NCBI GenBank assembly: GCA_036496605.1
Contig: DASXKV010000050.1
Coordinates: 1 to 64,000, forward strand
Direction of reading: 5' to 3'
DNA from: Gemmatimonadaceae bacterium
GTDB taxonomy: Bacteria > Gemmatimonadota > Gemmatimonadetes > Gemmatimonadales > Gemmatimonadaceae
DNA: 64,000 bases
The position numbers were made by a program, and so were the translations under genes. Below the pieces are notes generated by a model that worked only from the letters and a program-made list of their open reading frames with translations, ran no database searches and had not been told where the DNA came from. Positions within the stretch are counted from its first letter, which is position 1; the number at the start of each line of letters is the position of its first letter. Below are positions 1-8,962 of the stretch, one piece after another.

Positions 1-2134
1 CGGCCGTCGCCGTGACACCGGCATTTCCGGTGGCGACGGCCGTCACCGAGCCGGTGGCCGAGACGGTGGCCACGACGGTATTCGTGCTCGCCCAGGTGAT
101 CGTGCGCCCGGTGAGCACATTTCCGCTCGCGTCCTTCAGCACCGCTGTGGCCTGCGTGGTTTGCCCCACGATCAGATTACTCGTGCCTAACGACACGCTC
201 ACCGTCGCCACGGCGGCCAGGGTCACGCTCAGGCTGGCCTGGCCGGTGATGCCGCCACTTGTCGCAACAATGTTCGCGCTGCCGGCACCGACCGCCGTCA
301 CGAGACCCGAGCTGTTGACCGTCGCAACGGCGCTGTTCGAGCTACTCCAGGTGATCGTGCGCCCAGTCAGCACGTTGCCAGTCGCGTCCTTCAACACAGC
401 CGTGGCCTGGGTCGTCTGTCCGACGGTGAGGCTGCCCGAGCCCAACGACACGCTCACAGAGGCTACGGTCACCAGCGTCACAGTCAGGCTGGCTTGTCCG
501 GAAACGCCTCCGCTCGTGGCGACGATGTTCGCGCTACCCGCGCCCATCGCCGTCACCACACCCGTGCTGTTGACGGTCGCAACGGCCGTGTTCGAGCTCG
601 CCCATGTGACCGTTCGCCCGGTCAACACGTTGCCACCGGTGTCCTTCAACACCGCCGTCGCCTGCGTCGTCAGTCCGACAGTTAGGCTGCCCGAGGCTAA
701 CGACACGCTCACCGAGGCCACCGGCACGACAGTGACGGTCAGGCTCGCCTGTCCGGTGACGCCTTCACTCGTGGCCACGATGCTCGCGCTACCCGTGCCG
801 ACCGCTGTCACGACTCCCGTGTTGTTCACGGTCGCAACAGCCATGTTCGAGCTGCTCCAGCTGATCGTTCGCCCCGTGAGCACGTTGCCAATGGCGTCTT
901 TCAGCACCGCCGTGGCTTGCGTCGTCTGACCCACCGCGAGGCTGCCGGCGCCTAACGCTACGCTCACTGATGCCACTGGCGCAAGCGTGACGGTGAGGCT
1001 GGCCTGTCCGGTGACGCCTTCACTCGTGGCGACGATATTCGCGCTACCCGCGCCCGTCGCCGTCACGACTCCCGTGCTGTTCACGGTCGCAACGGCTGTG
1101 TTCGAGCTTGTCCACGTAATCGTGCGCCCGCTCAACACGTTGCCATTCGCGTCCTTCAACACCGCCGTCGCCTGCGTCGTCTGCCCAATAGTGAGGCTGC
1201 CAGAGCCTAACGACACGCTCACGGACGCCACGGGCGGCGGAGGAACAGCGACAACAGCGACGGTCGCCTGTCCGGTGACGCCCTCACTCGTAGCAACGAT
1301 GTTCGAACTGCCGATACTGACCGCCGTTACGACTCCACTGCCATTCACGGTCGCAACGGCCGTATTCGAGCTACTCCAACTGATCGCCCGACCCGTCAGC
1401 ACGTTGCCGCTGGCATCTTTCAGCACTGCCGTGGCCTGCGTAGTCTGCCCCACACCGAGGCTGCCCGTCAACGACACGGTCACCGATGCGACAGATGCCG
1501 GGCCCGCGGCAACAATACCAACCGTCGCCTGGCCCGAGACGCCCTCACTCGTGGCAACGATCGTCGCGCTACCCGCACTCACGGCCGTGACGACTCCGGC
1601 GCTGGTCACGGTGGCAACAGCCGTGTTCAGGCTGCTCCAGCCGATAGTGCGACCCGTCAGCACGTTGCCGCTTCCGTCTTTCAAGACGGCCGTAGCCTGT
1701 GTCGTCTGGCCGACGTTCAAGCTCGACGAGCCTAACGAGACGCTCACCGATGCCACCGGTGCGGGAGGCGAGACGATGACACCGACGTCCGCAGATCCCG
1801 TGACGCCCTCACTCGTTGCGATGATGCTCGCGCTACCTGGGCCGAGCGCTGTCACGCGACCCGTACTGTTTACGGTCGCAACGGCAGCATTCGAGCTACT
1901 CCAGCTGACCGTGGGTCCGGTCAATGTGCTTCCACTTGCGTCTTTGAGTACGGCGGTCGCCTGAACCGACCCGCCAATCTGTACTGATGACGCGCTGAGT
2001 GACACGACAACGGAAGCGACCGCCACCGGGGTTTCGATGGGGCCATTATTCGTATAAGTGACGGAGCTCTTGTTTGCTTCGGAGCACGCGGTGATGACCG
2101 CGAAACCGAGGAGCAACATCCGGGGGGTTCGCAT
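1..2134 (-). CDS. Ig-like (Big_2) repeat surface lipoprotein, N-terminal part, runs off the left edge
   Basis: The minus-strand frame from ATG 2134 stays open to base 1, so the C-terminus lies outside the window. The start is supported by a strong Shine-Dalgarno (GAGGAGGT) about six bases upstream. The N-terminus reads MRTPRMLLLGFAVITACSEA, a short signal peptide with lipobox ITAC, so a lipid-anchored export product is expected. After a short linker come about seven full and one partial repeat of about 85 residues. Each has the bacterial Ig-like pattern VGQTTQATAVLKDxxGNVLTGR, then WSSSNTAVATVNSTGVVTAV and IVATSEGVTGQA. Such domains usually build extended adhesins or stalk-like surface proteins. 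Long open frames on the opposite strand here are antisense shadows of the repeats. A class I c-di-GMP riboswitch lies directly upstream, which fits a biofilm or surface role. Ligand and anchoring partner are not visible. Confidence 0.9.
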   Translation of the reverse strand, partial: MRTPRMLLLGFAVITACSEANKSSVTYTNNGPIETPVAVASVVVSLSASSVQIGGSVQATAVLKDASGSTLTGPTVSWSSSNAAVATVNSTGRVTALGPGSASIIATSEGVTGSADVGVIVSPPAPVASVSVSLGSSSLNVGQTTQATAVLKDGSGNVLTGRTIGWSSLNTAVATVTSAGVVTAVSAGSATIVATSEGVSGQATVGIVAAGPASVASVTVSLTGSLGVGQTTQATAVLKDASGNVLTGRAISWSSSNTAVATVNGSGVVTAVSIGSSNIVATSEGVTGQATVAVVAVPPPPVASVSVSLGSGSLTIGQTTQATAVLKDANGNVLSGRTITWTSSNTAVATVNSTGVVTATGAGSANIVATSEGVTGQASLTVTLAPVASVSVALGAGSLAVGQTTQATAVLKDAIGNVLTGRTISWSSSNMAVATVNNTGVVTAVGTGSASIVATSEGVTGQASLTVTVVPVASVSVSLASGSLTVGLTTQATAVLKDTGGNVLTGRTVTWASSNTAVATVNSTGVVTAMGAGSANIVATSGGVSGQASLTVTLVTVASVSVSLGSGSLTVGQTTQATAVLKDATGNVLTGRTITWSSSNSAVATVNSSGLVTAVGAGSANIVATSGGITGQASLSVTLAAVATVSVSLGTSNLIVGQTTQATAVLKDASGNVLTGRTITWASTNTVVATVSATGSVTAVATGNAGVTATA

Positions 2135-2158
2135 AAACCGACCTCCTCTCAGCTGTAG

Positions 2159-2251
2159 TTCGGCGGCCCGACTAGCTTGGCGCGATTCATCGCGCTGTAG
2201 CCTCGTAGCTTTGCGTCGCCGGCTTTCGCCGGGTTTGCCCTTGTCGCTCAC
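2159..2251 (-). promoter_or_regulatory. Cyclic-di-GMP class I (GEMM-I) riboswitch
   Basis: Read on the minus strand, the leader contains the GEMM-I signature in order: GGGCAAACC, a CGGC-GAAA-GCCG tetraloop hairpin, GACGCAAAGC, then a second hairpin closing with a CCAAGCUAG tetraloop-receptor-like segment and GGGCCGCC. Order and spacing match the well-known Vc2-type aptamer. It sits 10-20 bases ahead of the Shine-Dalgarno of the Ig-repeat lipoprotein. The control mode (translation or termination) cannot be decided by eye. No U-run follows the aptamer, so control of ribosome access is more likely. Confidence 0.9.
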
Positions 2252-2643
2252 CTCGAGTTGAGGCCGTGCGATCCTGCCGTTCGGCTCGTGAATCCTTCAC
2301 CCGCTTTGGCGCGGGGGGCTCACGGTCAACCTTCCTCAAGTGGGAGTTTGAGTCCCGGGATTTCGTCCACCTGTAACTCAGGTGACTTGGCTTACTGAAC
2401 AAAGAGGCTGACCATTTTGGCTATTTCGTAAATCCCACGACTGCTGCGTGGATGCCATATACAGTCATGCCGATGTTTTGCGCTGTGACCTGACTCGCAC
2501 TCGTTGTACAAGAAATCTCACGAAGCCAGCAGAGACATTTGTTCTGATTGGATCTGTGACCAATCGCCCATTGTGTTCTCGCGAAGCGGATGAGATTGCA
2601 GAGGTGACGAGTCTTCGAGAAACGTGTGATCGCGCTTTCCTGA
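2252..2643. other. Non-coding leader and spacer with several hairpins
   Basis: No convincing gene is visible between the riboswitch and the 3' end of the glycosyltransferase gene. Three inverted repeats lie on the riboswitch side: CACCTG/CAGGTG at 2369-2385, CTCAA/TTGAG at 2336-2353, and a nested pair CGTGA/TCACG (2288-2325) around CCCGC/GCGGG (2301-2316). They would form a structured 5' part of the lipoprotein transcript or belong to an upstream terminator. Bases 2390-2643 show nothing I can name. Confidence 0.4.
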
Positions 2644-3771
2644 TCAGCGCATCTCGTATAGCTGTTCGTACTCGCCGATCGTTGCACGTAGATCAAATGC
2701 AGTCTCCACACGCATGCGCGCCAACACTGCATCATCGCGACGACGCACCGGGTCGCATAGCGCCTCGCGCCAGGCGGTGCTGAGGACCCGCGCATCACCG
2801 GCAGGAACCAGGCGATGCGTGAGTTGATCACCGAGCACAGCACGGTTGCCGCCGACGTCGGTTACTACGGGGCACAAACCACTGCTCATGGCTTCGAGGA
2901 GACTGATCGAAGTGCCTTCGCTCCGCGAAGACATGGTGAACAGCGTGAACGTCGATAGCAGAGACTGGATGTCGTTGCGCCAACCCAGGAAATACACGCG
3001 ACCGCGCAGCCCGCGATCCTCAATCGCGTGTTCGAGAGCCTCTCGCTCTGATCCATCTCCCGCAACCACCAGCACGGGCGGCTCGTCGGCGTGCCATTCA
3101 GCAACGAGAGTCGCGAAGGCGTCGACCATGATGTCATAGCCCTTGATCGGCTCGAGTCGCCCGATGCTACCCAGCACCGCAACATGCGATGATATCCCAA
3201 GCTCACGGCGAAGCGCACCGTCATCCATTCGGGGCCGGAGCACGCTCGTCTCTACGCCGTTGGGAATGACGCGCACTCGGGTGGCCGGCGCAATGTGGGT
3301 TGCAACAATTTGCTGAGCGAGACGCTCTGAGACTGCAACGATGACATCCGTGCGCCGAGCGGCGAGCGCGTCAATTGCGCGATCCATCAGTGGATCGGGC
3401 TGCGCGCGCCCATGCTCTGTATGGATGATTCTCCTTACCCCCGCCATCCTTGCCGCGAGACTGGCCTTGAACCAGACGCCACTGTGCGTGTGAACCACGT
3501 CCGGTTCAATGCTCGCGATCTGCCGCGCAAGCGAGCTTGGTCGAATCATGGACCAGCGCGACATCGGCTTGGCTAGATGAAGTTGAGCCACCTCTCGCAA
3601 GCCGTCGGCGAAGCGCCCGAGGTACTGGAGCGCTAGCACGTGGGCGTCAAACCGAGCGCGGTCGAGGCCTCGTACAATGTCGGCGAGGAGACGCTCCATG
3701 CCGCCGTAATTCAAATTCTGAATGATATGGAGCACTCGCGTGCGGCTGAGTGCCGACTGGCTCGAGTTCAT
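2644..3771 (-). CDS. Glycosyltransferase, GT4 family (GT-B fold)
   Basis: The 375-residue protein starts LHIIQNLNYGGMERLLADI, typical of GT4 enzymes that transfer a sugar from a nucleotide donor to a growing polysaccharide at the inner face of the membrane. The C-terminal donor domain shows GSIGRLEPIKGYD, then SRSEGTSISLLEAMSSGLCPVV, which is the E-x7-E motif, followed by TDVGGN. The length is normal for the family. The gene sits divergently from the flippase and close to sialic-type sugar and deacetylase genes, so assembly of the same extracellular polysaccharide is the likely role. Donor and acceptor cannot be predicted. The ATG is preceded by a distant GGAG only. Confidence 0.88.
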   Translation of the reverse strand: MNSSQSALSRTRVLHIIQNLNYGGMERLLADIVRGLDRARFDAHVLALQYLGRFADGLREVAQLHLAKPMSRWSMIRPSSLARQIASIEPDVVHTHSGVWFKASLAARMAGVRRIIHTEHGRAQPDPLMDRAIDALAARRTDVIVAVSERLAQQIVATHIAPATRVRVIPNGVETSVLRPRMDDGALRRELGISSHVAVLGSIGRLEPIKGYDIMVDAFATLVAEWHADEPPVLVVAGDGSEREALEHAIEDRGLRGRVYFLGWRNDIQSLLSTFTLFTMSSRSEGTSISLLEAMSSGLCPVVTDVGGNRAVLGDQLTHRLVPAGDARVLSTAWREALCDPVRRRDDAVLARMRVETAFDLRATIGEYEQLYEMR

Positions 3772-4177
3772 GTCGGTCAGATTACTCCACCACCACCACT
3801 AGTTATGCAGTACCAAACGCGCATTGGCCATCTCGGCATAGTTCGAGGTCGCGCAACTTAGAAGAAGGAAAGGAAATCGCCAGGCTTACACGAAACGTGA
3901 GCGACGTCTCGATAAGACCGCCAGAGGTCATCCTGTTGTGACAGCGCAACAGCTCACCCGGAGATCGTGTCACTGGAGCTCATCGTAGGCCGCCACAGGC
4001 CGATTCGTGTCACGCAAGTTGCGTCGCAGTATAAACTTGACAGCGTTGTGATCAGCCAAGGCACCGGCCTGGGAGTTGCTTCCGAGGCGCACGCGGCGCG
4101 CCCTCGAGAAGGACGAGCCCTCCCTCATACTGCCTCAATTAGTTGTGACCGATTCCTCGGGATCAAAGCAATTTCAG
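3772..4177. promoter_or_regulatory. Divergent promoter region between glycosyltransferase and flippase
   Basis: About 400 bases without a convincing gene separate two divergent genes and must hold both promoters. A TTGACA hexamer is visible at 4037-4042 on the plus strand, but I see no matching -10 box at the usual distance. An ACTAGT palindrome lies near 3797. Nothing else stands out. Confidence 0.35.
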
Positions 4178-5641
4178 ATGGGCCGCGTCGGCCGCCACAC
4201 GCTGGTCTACGGCGCGGGCATGATGCTCACAAGGGCGGTGAGCTTCATCATGCTTCCCGTCTACACGCGTTTCCTCACACCTGCGGATTACGGTGTGATG
4301 GAGTTGATCGGGATGACGCTCGATATCATCTCGATCGTCGCCGGGGCGAAGCTCGCCCTCGGGATATTTCGGTACTACCACAAGGCTGAAGGGGAGCGCG
4401 AAAGAAACGCAGTCGTTTCGACCGCACTCGTCGCGCTTGGCTCAAGCTATGGCGTCATCGGGGCCATCACCTATGTGATCGCGAAGCCCCTCTCCTTACT
4501 GGTTTTCACCTCTCCGCAGTACGCGCCCCTCATACAGCTCGCCGCCATCACGCTTGCGCTGCAAAGCCTCCAGTTGGTGCCGTTGTCGTATGCGCGTTTA
4601 CGAGAACGCTCAGGCCTCTTCGTGATCGCCAATGCGCTCAAATTGGCTATGCAGCTCGGCTTCAACATCTACTTCGTGGTCTATCACGGGATGGGCGTGC
4701 GCGGCGTCTTCCTCGGCAATTTGGCGGCTTCTGCCATAGTCGGCGCCTGGCTCTGCGCCTATGTAGTCCGCGACGTTGGATTGCGTCTCTCGCCGGTCGC
4801 GACTAGGCAGTTACTTCGTTATGGAGTACCGCTCATCGGGACGCAATTCGCAACCTTCATCGTGACCTTTGGCGACAGATACTTCCTCCAGCGCGCGGGC
4901 ACCATGGGCGACGTGGGTCTTTATTCTCTCGCCTATCAATTTGGATTCCTCCTGGCAGCCATCGGCTACATCCCGTTCGAGATGGTCTGGGAGCCGATGC
5001 GCTTCGAGATCGCCAAGCGCGGCGATCGCGACGACGTGTTCGCGCGTGGCTTCCTGTACATGAACCTCGTGCTGCTCACAACGGCGGTAGGCCTCTCGCT
5101 ATTCGTTCCCGATGTATTGCGCATCATGACGACTCCTGCGTTTTACAGCGCGGCGGACCTGGTGCCGGTAATCCTGATCGCGTACGTGTTGCAAGGCTGG
5201 GCACAGATCCAGGACATTGGCATTCTGATGAGCGAGAAGACGGTGTACTCTACTCTCGCGAATTGGGCGGCCGCGCTCGTTGCCCTCGCCGCTTATGCAC
5301 TGCTGATCCCACGGTATCACGGAATGGGTGCGGCGGTGGCCACCGCTATCGCGTTCGCGACGCGTTACGGTTGGATCTATTTCTTCTCACAGCGCCTGTG
5401 GCGTGTGGAGTACAACTGGTCGCCTGTCGTGCGTCTCTGCGCGGTCAGCGTCGTCGTCTGCATAGCGGGCGCCCTGCTCCCGCGCGCCAGCCTCGTTACG
5501 TCGTTAGGCCTGCGGATGGGCCTTCTCGCCGTGTATTTCTTCGCGGTCTGGCACGCGAGCGTGCTCTCAAACGACGATCGTCTCCTCGTCCGCCGATGGA
5601 TTCTTTCCCCGCGACTCGCGCTCACGATGCTGCGCGCATGA
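4178..5641 (+). CDS. Wzx-type polysaccharide flippase (MOP superfamily)
   Basis: From the chosen ATG at 4178 the protein has 487 residues and about 12-14 hydrophobic segments, beginning TLVYGAGMMLTRAVSFIMLPVYTRFL. This is the classic start of a Wzx/RfbX O-unit flippase, which moves lipid-linked repeat units across the inner membrane. The frame extends upstream to 4076, but that part is charged and unlike the family, so the internal start is preferred. A GTG at 4145 is an alternative. The deacetylase gene follows 34 bases later on the same strand and is probably co-transcribed. Together with the autokinase at 12787-15243 it suggests a Wzx/Wzy-type export route, although no Wzy polymerase is visible in the window. 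Confidence 0.87.
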   Translation: MGRVGRHTLVYGAGMMLTRAVSFIMLPVYTRFLTPADYGVMELIGMTLDIISIVAGAKLALGIFRYYHKAEGERERNAVVSTALVALGSSYGVIGAITYVIAKPLSLLVFTSPQYAPLIQLAAITLALQSLQLVPLSYARLRERSGLFVIANALKLAMQLGFNIYFVVYHGMGVRGVFLGNLAASAIVGAWLCAYVVRDVGLRLSPVATRQLLRYGVPLIGTQFATFIVTFGDRYFLQRAGTMGDVGLYSLAYQFGFLLAAIGYIPFEMVWEPMRFEIAKRGDRDDVFARGFLYMNLVLLTTAVGLSLFVPDVLRIMTTPAFYSAADLVPVILIAYVLQGWAQIQDIGILMSEKTVYSTLANWAAALVALAAYALLIPRYHGMGAAVATAIAFATRYGWIYFFSQRLWRVEYNWSPVVRLCAVSVVVCIAGALLPRASLVTSLGLRMGLLAVYFFAVWHASVLSNDDRLLVRRWILSPRLALTMLRA

Positions 5642-5675
5642 GTTTCGCGCTCTCGTCCTGAGCGGCAATCCCAGC

Positions 5676-6668
5676 ATGCTGACACTCGTCATGTACCACT
5701 ATGTGCGGGATCTACCGCGCTCGCGGTACCCGGCGATCAAGGGACGTCGTACCGACGAGTTCGAGGCGCAACTGGACTATATCCAGCGCCACCATTCGGT
5801 CGTGAGGATCCAGGATGTCCTCGCGGCGGCGCGCGGCGAGCGTTCGCTGCCGGAGTTACCCTGCGTACTCACGTTCGACGATGGATTGAGCGATCATTTC
5901 GAAACCGTCTTTCCGCGTCTGATGGAGCGCGGCATTCCGGGCGCCTTTTTCCCGTCGGCGCGGCCGATTCGTGATCAGGTCGTCCTGGATGTTCACAAGA
6001 TTCATTTCGTGCTCGCCTCGACGGCTGACCACGATCTCCTGTTGCGCGACGTCTCGCAGCTCATCGCCTCTTTGCGGCGCGAGCACGATCTGCCGAGCGA
6101 GAAGGAGCTCATCGCGCGATATCGGCTGCCTAACAAGTATGATTCGACGACGACCGCCTTTCTCAAACGACTATTGCAACACGCGCTGCCGAGCATCGTT
6201 CGCGAGCGCGTCGTCGATGAGCTTTTCCGCCGTCACGTCGCGGTGGACGAGGCGACGTTCTCACGTGAGCTCTACATGGACAGGAGCCAGCTACGCTGTC
6301 TCCTGAAGAGCGGCATGGAAATCGGCGGGCACGGCGATCATCACGAGCATATGGGTCTCTTGTCGCCCGAGCGACAGGTCGCGGAGTTGTGCGCGAGCCG
6401 CGCCTTCCTGAACGACGTGTACGACGAATCCGTAAGTGAATGGATCATGTGCTTTCCTTATGGAAGCTTTTCAGCGGACACGCTCGACCTCGCCGCTCAT
6501 CAAGGATGTCGAGTCGCGTTGAGCTGCAAGGCAGAGCTCGTGGCTCTGCCGCTAAACTCGATTAGCACGTCGGTGCTCGTTCTCGACCGGCTCGACACGA
6601 ACGATATCCCCTGCAGCGCAACCGCCTCGCCGTGCGAATGGACACTCCGCGCACGGCGTGAGCGTTAG
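5676..6668 (+). CDS. Polysaccharide deacetylase (NodB-like, CE4)
   Basis: The 330-residue protein contains the CE4 metal-binding motif TFDDG near residue 66, and GGHGDHHEHM near residue 215, which supplies the metal histidines. It starts MLTLVMYHYV, common in CE4 proteins of exopolysaccharide loci. The likely reaction is removal of N-acetyl groups from an exported sugar polymer or precursor. There is no clear signal peptide, so the site of action is open. It follows the flippase in the same direction. Its stop codon (CGT TAG) lies inside a copy of the dispersed octamer, one base from the end of the convergent neuC gene. Confidence 0.85.
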   Translation: MLTLVMYHYVRDLPRSRYPAIKGRRTDEFEAQLDYIQRHHSVVRIQDVLAAARGERSLPELPCVLTFDDGLSDHFETVFPRLMERGIPGAFFPSARPIRDQVVLDVHKIHFVLASTADHDLLLRDVSQLIASLRREHDLPSEKELIARYRLPNKYDSTTTAFLKRLLQHALPSIVRERVVDELFRRHVAVDEATFSRELYMDRSQLRCLLKSGMEIGGHGDHHEHMGLLSPERQVAELCASRAFLNDVYDESVSEWIMCFPYGSFSADTLDLAAHQGCRVALSCKAELVALPLNSISTSVLVLDRLDTNDIPCSATASPCEWTLRARRER

Positions 6669-6669
6669 G

Positions 6670-7938
6670 CTAAATCGCTTGCAGTCGCCCGCGGTCCGGT
6701 AAGACCGGCGATGCCGCAACGGGGATGCCACTGCCGTTGCCGCCAACCTGAGTCAGCGCGCCGATGGCGGCACCGAGTGTGAAGTCTCGAAATTGCTTCT
6801 GGCATGGAGTCGACCACGTGTCGGAGTCCTCGAGCCGCTCCATGAACAATCGCGCGCTCTGACCAGTTCCGAAGTGCAACGACGGCACAGCCGTCGGCAG
6901 ATCTGACAGCGCCGCGACTATTTGCTCCTCATCCTCCGAGACGTCGATGATGCTCTGGTAGCGAAAGCGATTGAGCTGACGGGTACCGATATTGACGGTC
7001 GGGACGCCGTACACTGGCGCTTCGTGCACACCGGAGCTCGAGTTGCCGACGATTGCCTGCGCGTGGCGCAGAAGGGTCAGATAGTACTCGAATCGCATCG
7101 ATGGCAACAACGTGAAGCGCGGATGCCCGCGTACCGATTCCAGGACTTCCATGATCGATTCGGTCCCGCTGTCATTGTTCGGATAGATAACGACATAGTT
7201 GAGTCCCGACCGTATCGCGCCTGTCACCACCGCCTGGGCGTGCGTGCGAATTCTTTCGACCTCGGTTGTGACGGGATGGTAGACCAGCAGCGCGTACTCG
7301 TCGTGCGGGATATCGTAGCGCTGCTTCACCTCGGTCAGCGTCGGCAACGTGTCTGACAGCATGATGTCGATGTTCGGCGATCCGATGACGTGCACGGATG
7401 TGTCGAGTTCGCCCATCTGAATCAGGCGTCGTCTCGCTTGTTCATTCGACACAAAATGCAAATGTGACAATTTCGAGATGGCGTGACGCAGGAGCTCGTC
7501 GATCGTGCCCGATATTTCGCCGCCTTCGACGTGTGCGACGAGAATATTGTGCAGGGAGCCCACGATCGCGCCGCCGAGCGCTTCGACGCGATCACCGTGA
7601 ACGACGATCATGTCGGGCCGAAACTCACGCACATAGTGTCCGAGGCCGCGAATGGTGTTCGCCAGCACCACGTCCATCCCGCGCTCGGTGCTGTCTTGAT
7701 TGATAAAGGTAAATATGTTCGTGATGCCGGCATTACGGATTTCGTTCACCGTCAATCCGTAGCGCTTGAGCATGTGCATACCGGTCACGAATACTTCGCA
7801 GATGAATCCGGGCTCATTCTGCACGGCACGCATGAGCGGCTTCATTTTTCCGAAGTCGGCCCGAGTGCCCGTGAGAAAAAGGATCCGTCGCTGTGGACCG
7901 AGTTGGTCCGAATGAGAACCAAAGAAATCAGCCGACAT
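6670..7938 (-). CDS. neuC: UDP-N-acetylglucosamine 2-epimerase, hydrolysing (NeuC type)
   Basis: The 422-residue protein has the hydrolysing epimerase signature: LFLTGTRADFGKMKPLM at the N-terminus, VVHGDRVEALGGAIVG, HVEGGEISGTIDE, and GNSSSGVHEAPVYGVPTVNIG near the C-terminus. NeuC converts UDP-GlcNAc to ManNAc plus UDP, the first step to sialic acid. Close homologues (LegG/NnaA) act on diacetamido sugars for legionaminic acid. It is the last gene of the neuA-neuB-neuC operon and overlaps neuB by 11 bases. No LegB/C/H-type genes are seen here, so a neuraminate-type product is the simpler reading. Confidence 0.88.
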   Translation of the reverse strand: MSADFFGSHSDQLGPQRRILFLTGTRADFGKMKPLMRAVQNEPGFICEVFVTGMHMLKRYGLTVNEIRNAGITNIFTFINQDSTERGMDVVLANTIRGLGHYVREFRPDMIVVHGDRVEALGGAIVGSLHNILVAHVEGGEISGTIDELLRHAISKLSHLHFVSNEQARRRLIQMGELDTSVHVIGSPNIDIMLSDTLPTLTEVKQRYDIPHDEYALLVYHPVTTEVERIRTHAQAVVTGAIRSGLNYVVIYPNNDSGTESIMEVLESVRGHPRFTLLPSMRFEYYLTLLRHAQAIVGNSSSGVHEAPVYGVPTVNIGTRQLNRFRYQSIIDVSEDEEQIVAALSDLPTAVPSLHFGTGQSARLFMERLEDSDTWSTPCQKQFRDFTLGAAIGALTQVGGNGSGIPVAASPVLPDRGRLQAI

Positions 7939-8962
7939 CGGCCCACGCGAGCTGAGTATTCGACGGAATCGCCGCGCGGCTCCGGCGGCCGATGAGATCG
8001 TCGAAATGTCGAGCCTTGATCTGGCCAGTGCCGGGTCGCTTCACCCAGATGTTGCTCTCCGTGAATTCCTCTCCTTCGGCGATCGCGCGAATCGAGACGA
8101 CGGACGCGTACGCGAAGTCGATCGTTGGTTGCTCTTCCGGGAGGATGCTCTTGTCGCCGCCGAGCGCCTCGAAGATCGCCCGCGATCCGCTTACAAGATC
8201 GCGCAGCTCGTCTGGATCGAGCGAGATCGGAACGTCTGGACCGGGCCAATCCTTGCGCGACGTGAAGTGCTTCTCGAGAATGCGAGCCCCCAGTGGGATC
8301 GCGGCAAAGCAGGTGTAGCTGCCTAACGAATGGTCGCTCAATCCAACGACCGCGTCGGGAAACGCAGTCGCGAGATCGGTGATGCCGCCCAATCGGACTT
8401 TGGCGTAGGGGGTCGGATACATCGACGTGCAGTGCAGCAGCGCGAATGGCACACGCGCGGCTCGGAGGATGTCGACCGCCGGTTCGATCGACGCGAGGTT
8501 GTTCATTCCCGTACTCAGGATGACGGGTTTCCCAAACCCGGCGATGTGCTTGATGAGTGGATAGTTATTGCACTCACCCGAGCCGATCTTGAACGCGGGG
8601 ACATGCATGCGCTCCAGGCGATCTGCCGCCGCGCGTGAGAAGGGCGTGCTGAGATACATCAGACCCTTGCTCTCAGCGTACCGCTTGGTCTCGATCTCCT
8701 CCGCCTCCGTGAGTGCGCAGCGCGACATGATGTTCCAAATGCTCTCGCGCGCATTTCCCGGTATCACATCATTCGGAATCATCTCGTCTTCAATGACGTG
8801 TGACTGAAACTTCACGCATTCGCACCCAGCGGTGTGCGCGTCGTCAATCATCTGGAGCGCCCGTTCGAGGCTCCCTTCGTGATTGATGCCGATTTCCGCG
8901 ATAACGAGCGGCGGATGATCGAGGCCGATCATGCGGCCGGCGAAGTTGAACTCGGTCTTCAT
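7928..8962 (-). CDS. neuB: N-acetylneuraminate (or related nonulosonate) synthase
   Basis: The 344-residue protein carries the NeuB barrel (VIAEIGINHEGSLERALQMI, VKFQSH, STPFS, KIGSGE, ILSTGM, HCTSMYP, GLSDHS) and a C-terminal SAF antifreeze-like domain (SVVSIRAIAEGEEFTESNIWVK... IG). It condenses phosphoenolpyruvate with ManNAc, or a related 6-deoxy sugar, to make a nine-carbon acid. The stop of neuA and the start of neuB overlap by four bases, and neuB overlaps neuC. This indicates translational coupling. A copy of the dispersed octamer encodes Ser-Leu-Gly at 8321-8328. Confidence 0.92.
   Translation of the reverse strand: MKTEFNFAGRMIGLDHPPLVIAEIGINHEGSLERALQMIDDAHTAGCECVKFQSHVIEDEMIPNDVIPGNARESIWNIMSRCALTEAEEIETKRYAESKGLMYLSTPFSRAAADRLERMHVPAFKIGSGECNNYPLIKHIAGFGKPVILSTGMNNLASIEPAVDILRAARVPFALLHCTSMYPTPYAKVRLGGITDLATAFPDAVVGLSDHSLGSYTCFAAIPLGARILEKHFTSRKDWPGPDVPISLDPDELRDLVSGSRAIFEALGGDKSILPEEQPTIDFAYASVVSIRAIAEGEEFTESNIWVKRPGTGQIKARHFDDLIGRRSRAAIPSNTQLAWADVG

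Noticed and set aside
12-1964. Two long plus-strand frames (12-929 and 987-1964) as genes
   Set aside because: They are antisense to a minus-strand lipoprotein that has a Shine-Dalgarno, lipobox and clear Ig-like repeats. The plus frames have no such signals and no recognisable domain.
2421-2843. Minus-strand 140-residue frame downstream of the glycosyltransferase
   Set aside because: It overlaps the end of the glycosyltransferase in another frame, is cysteine-rich without pattern and has no start signal.
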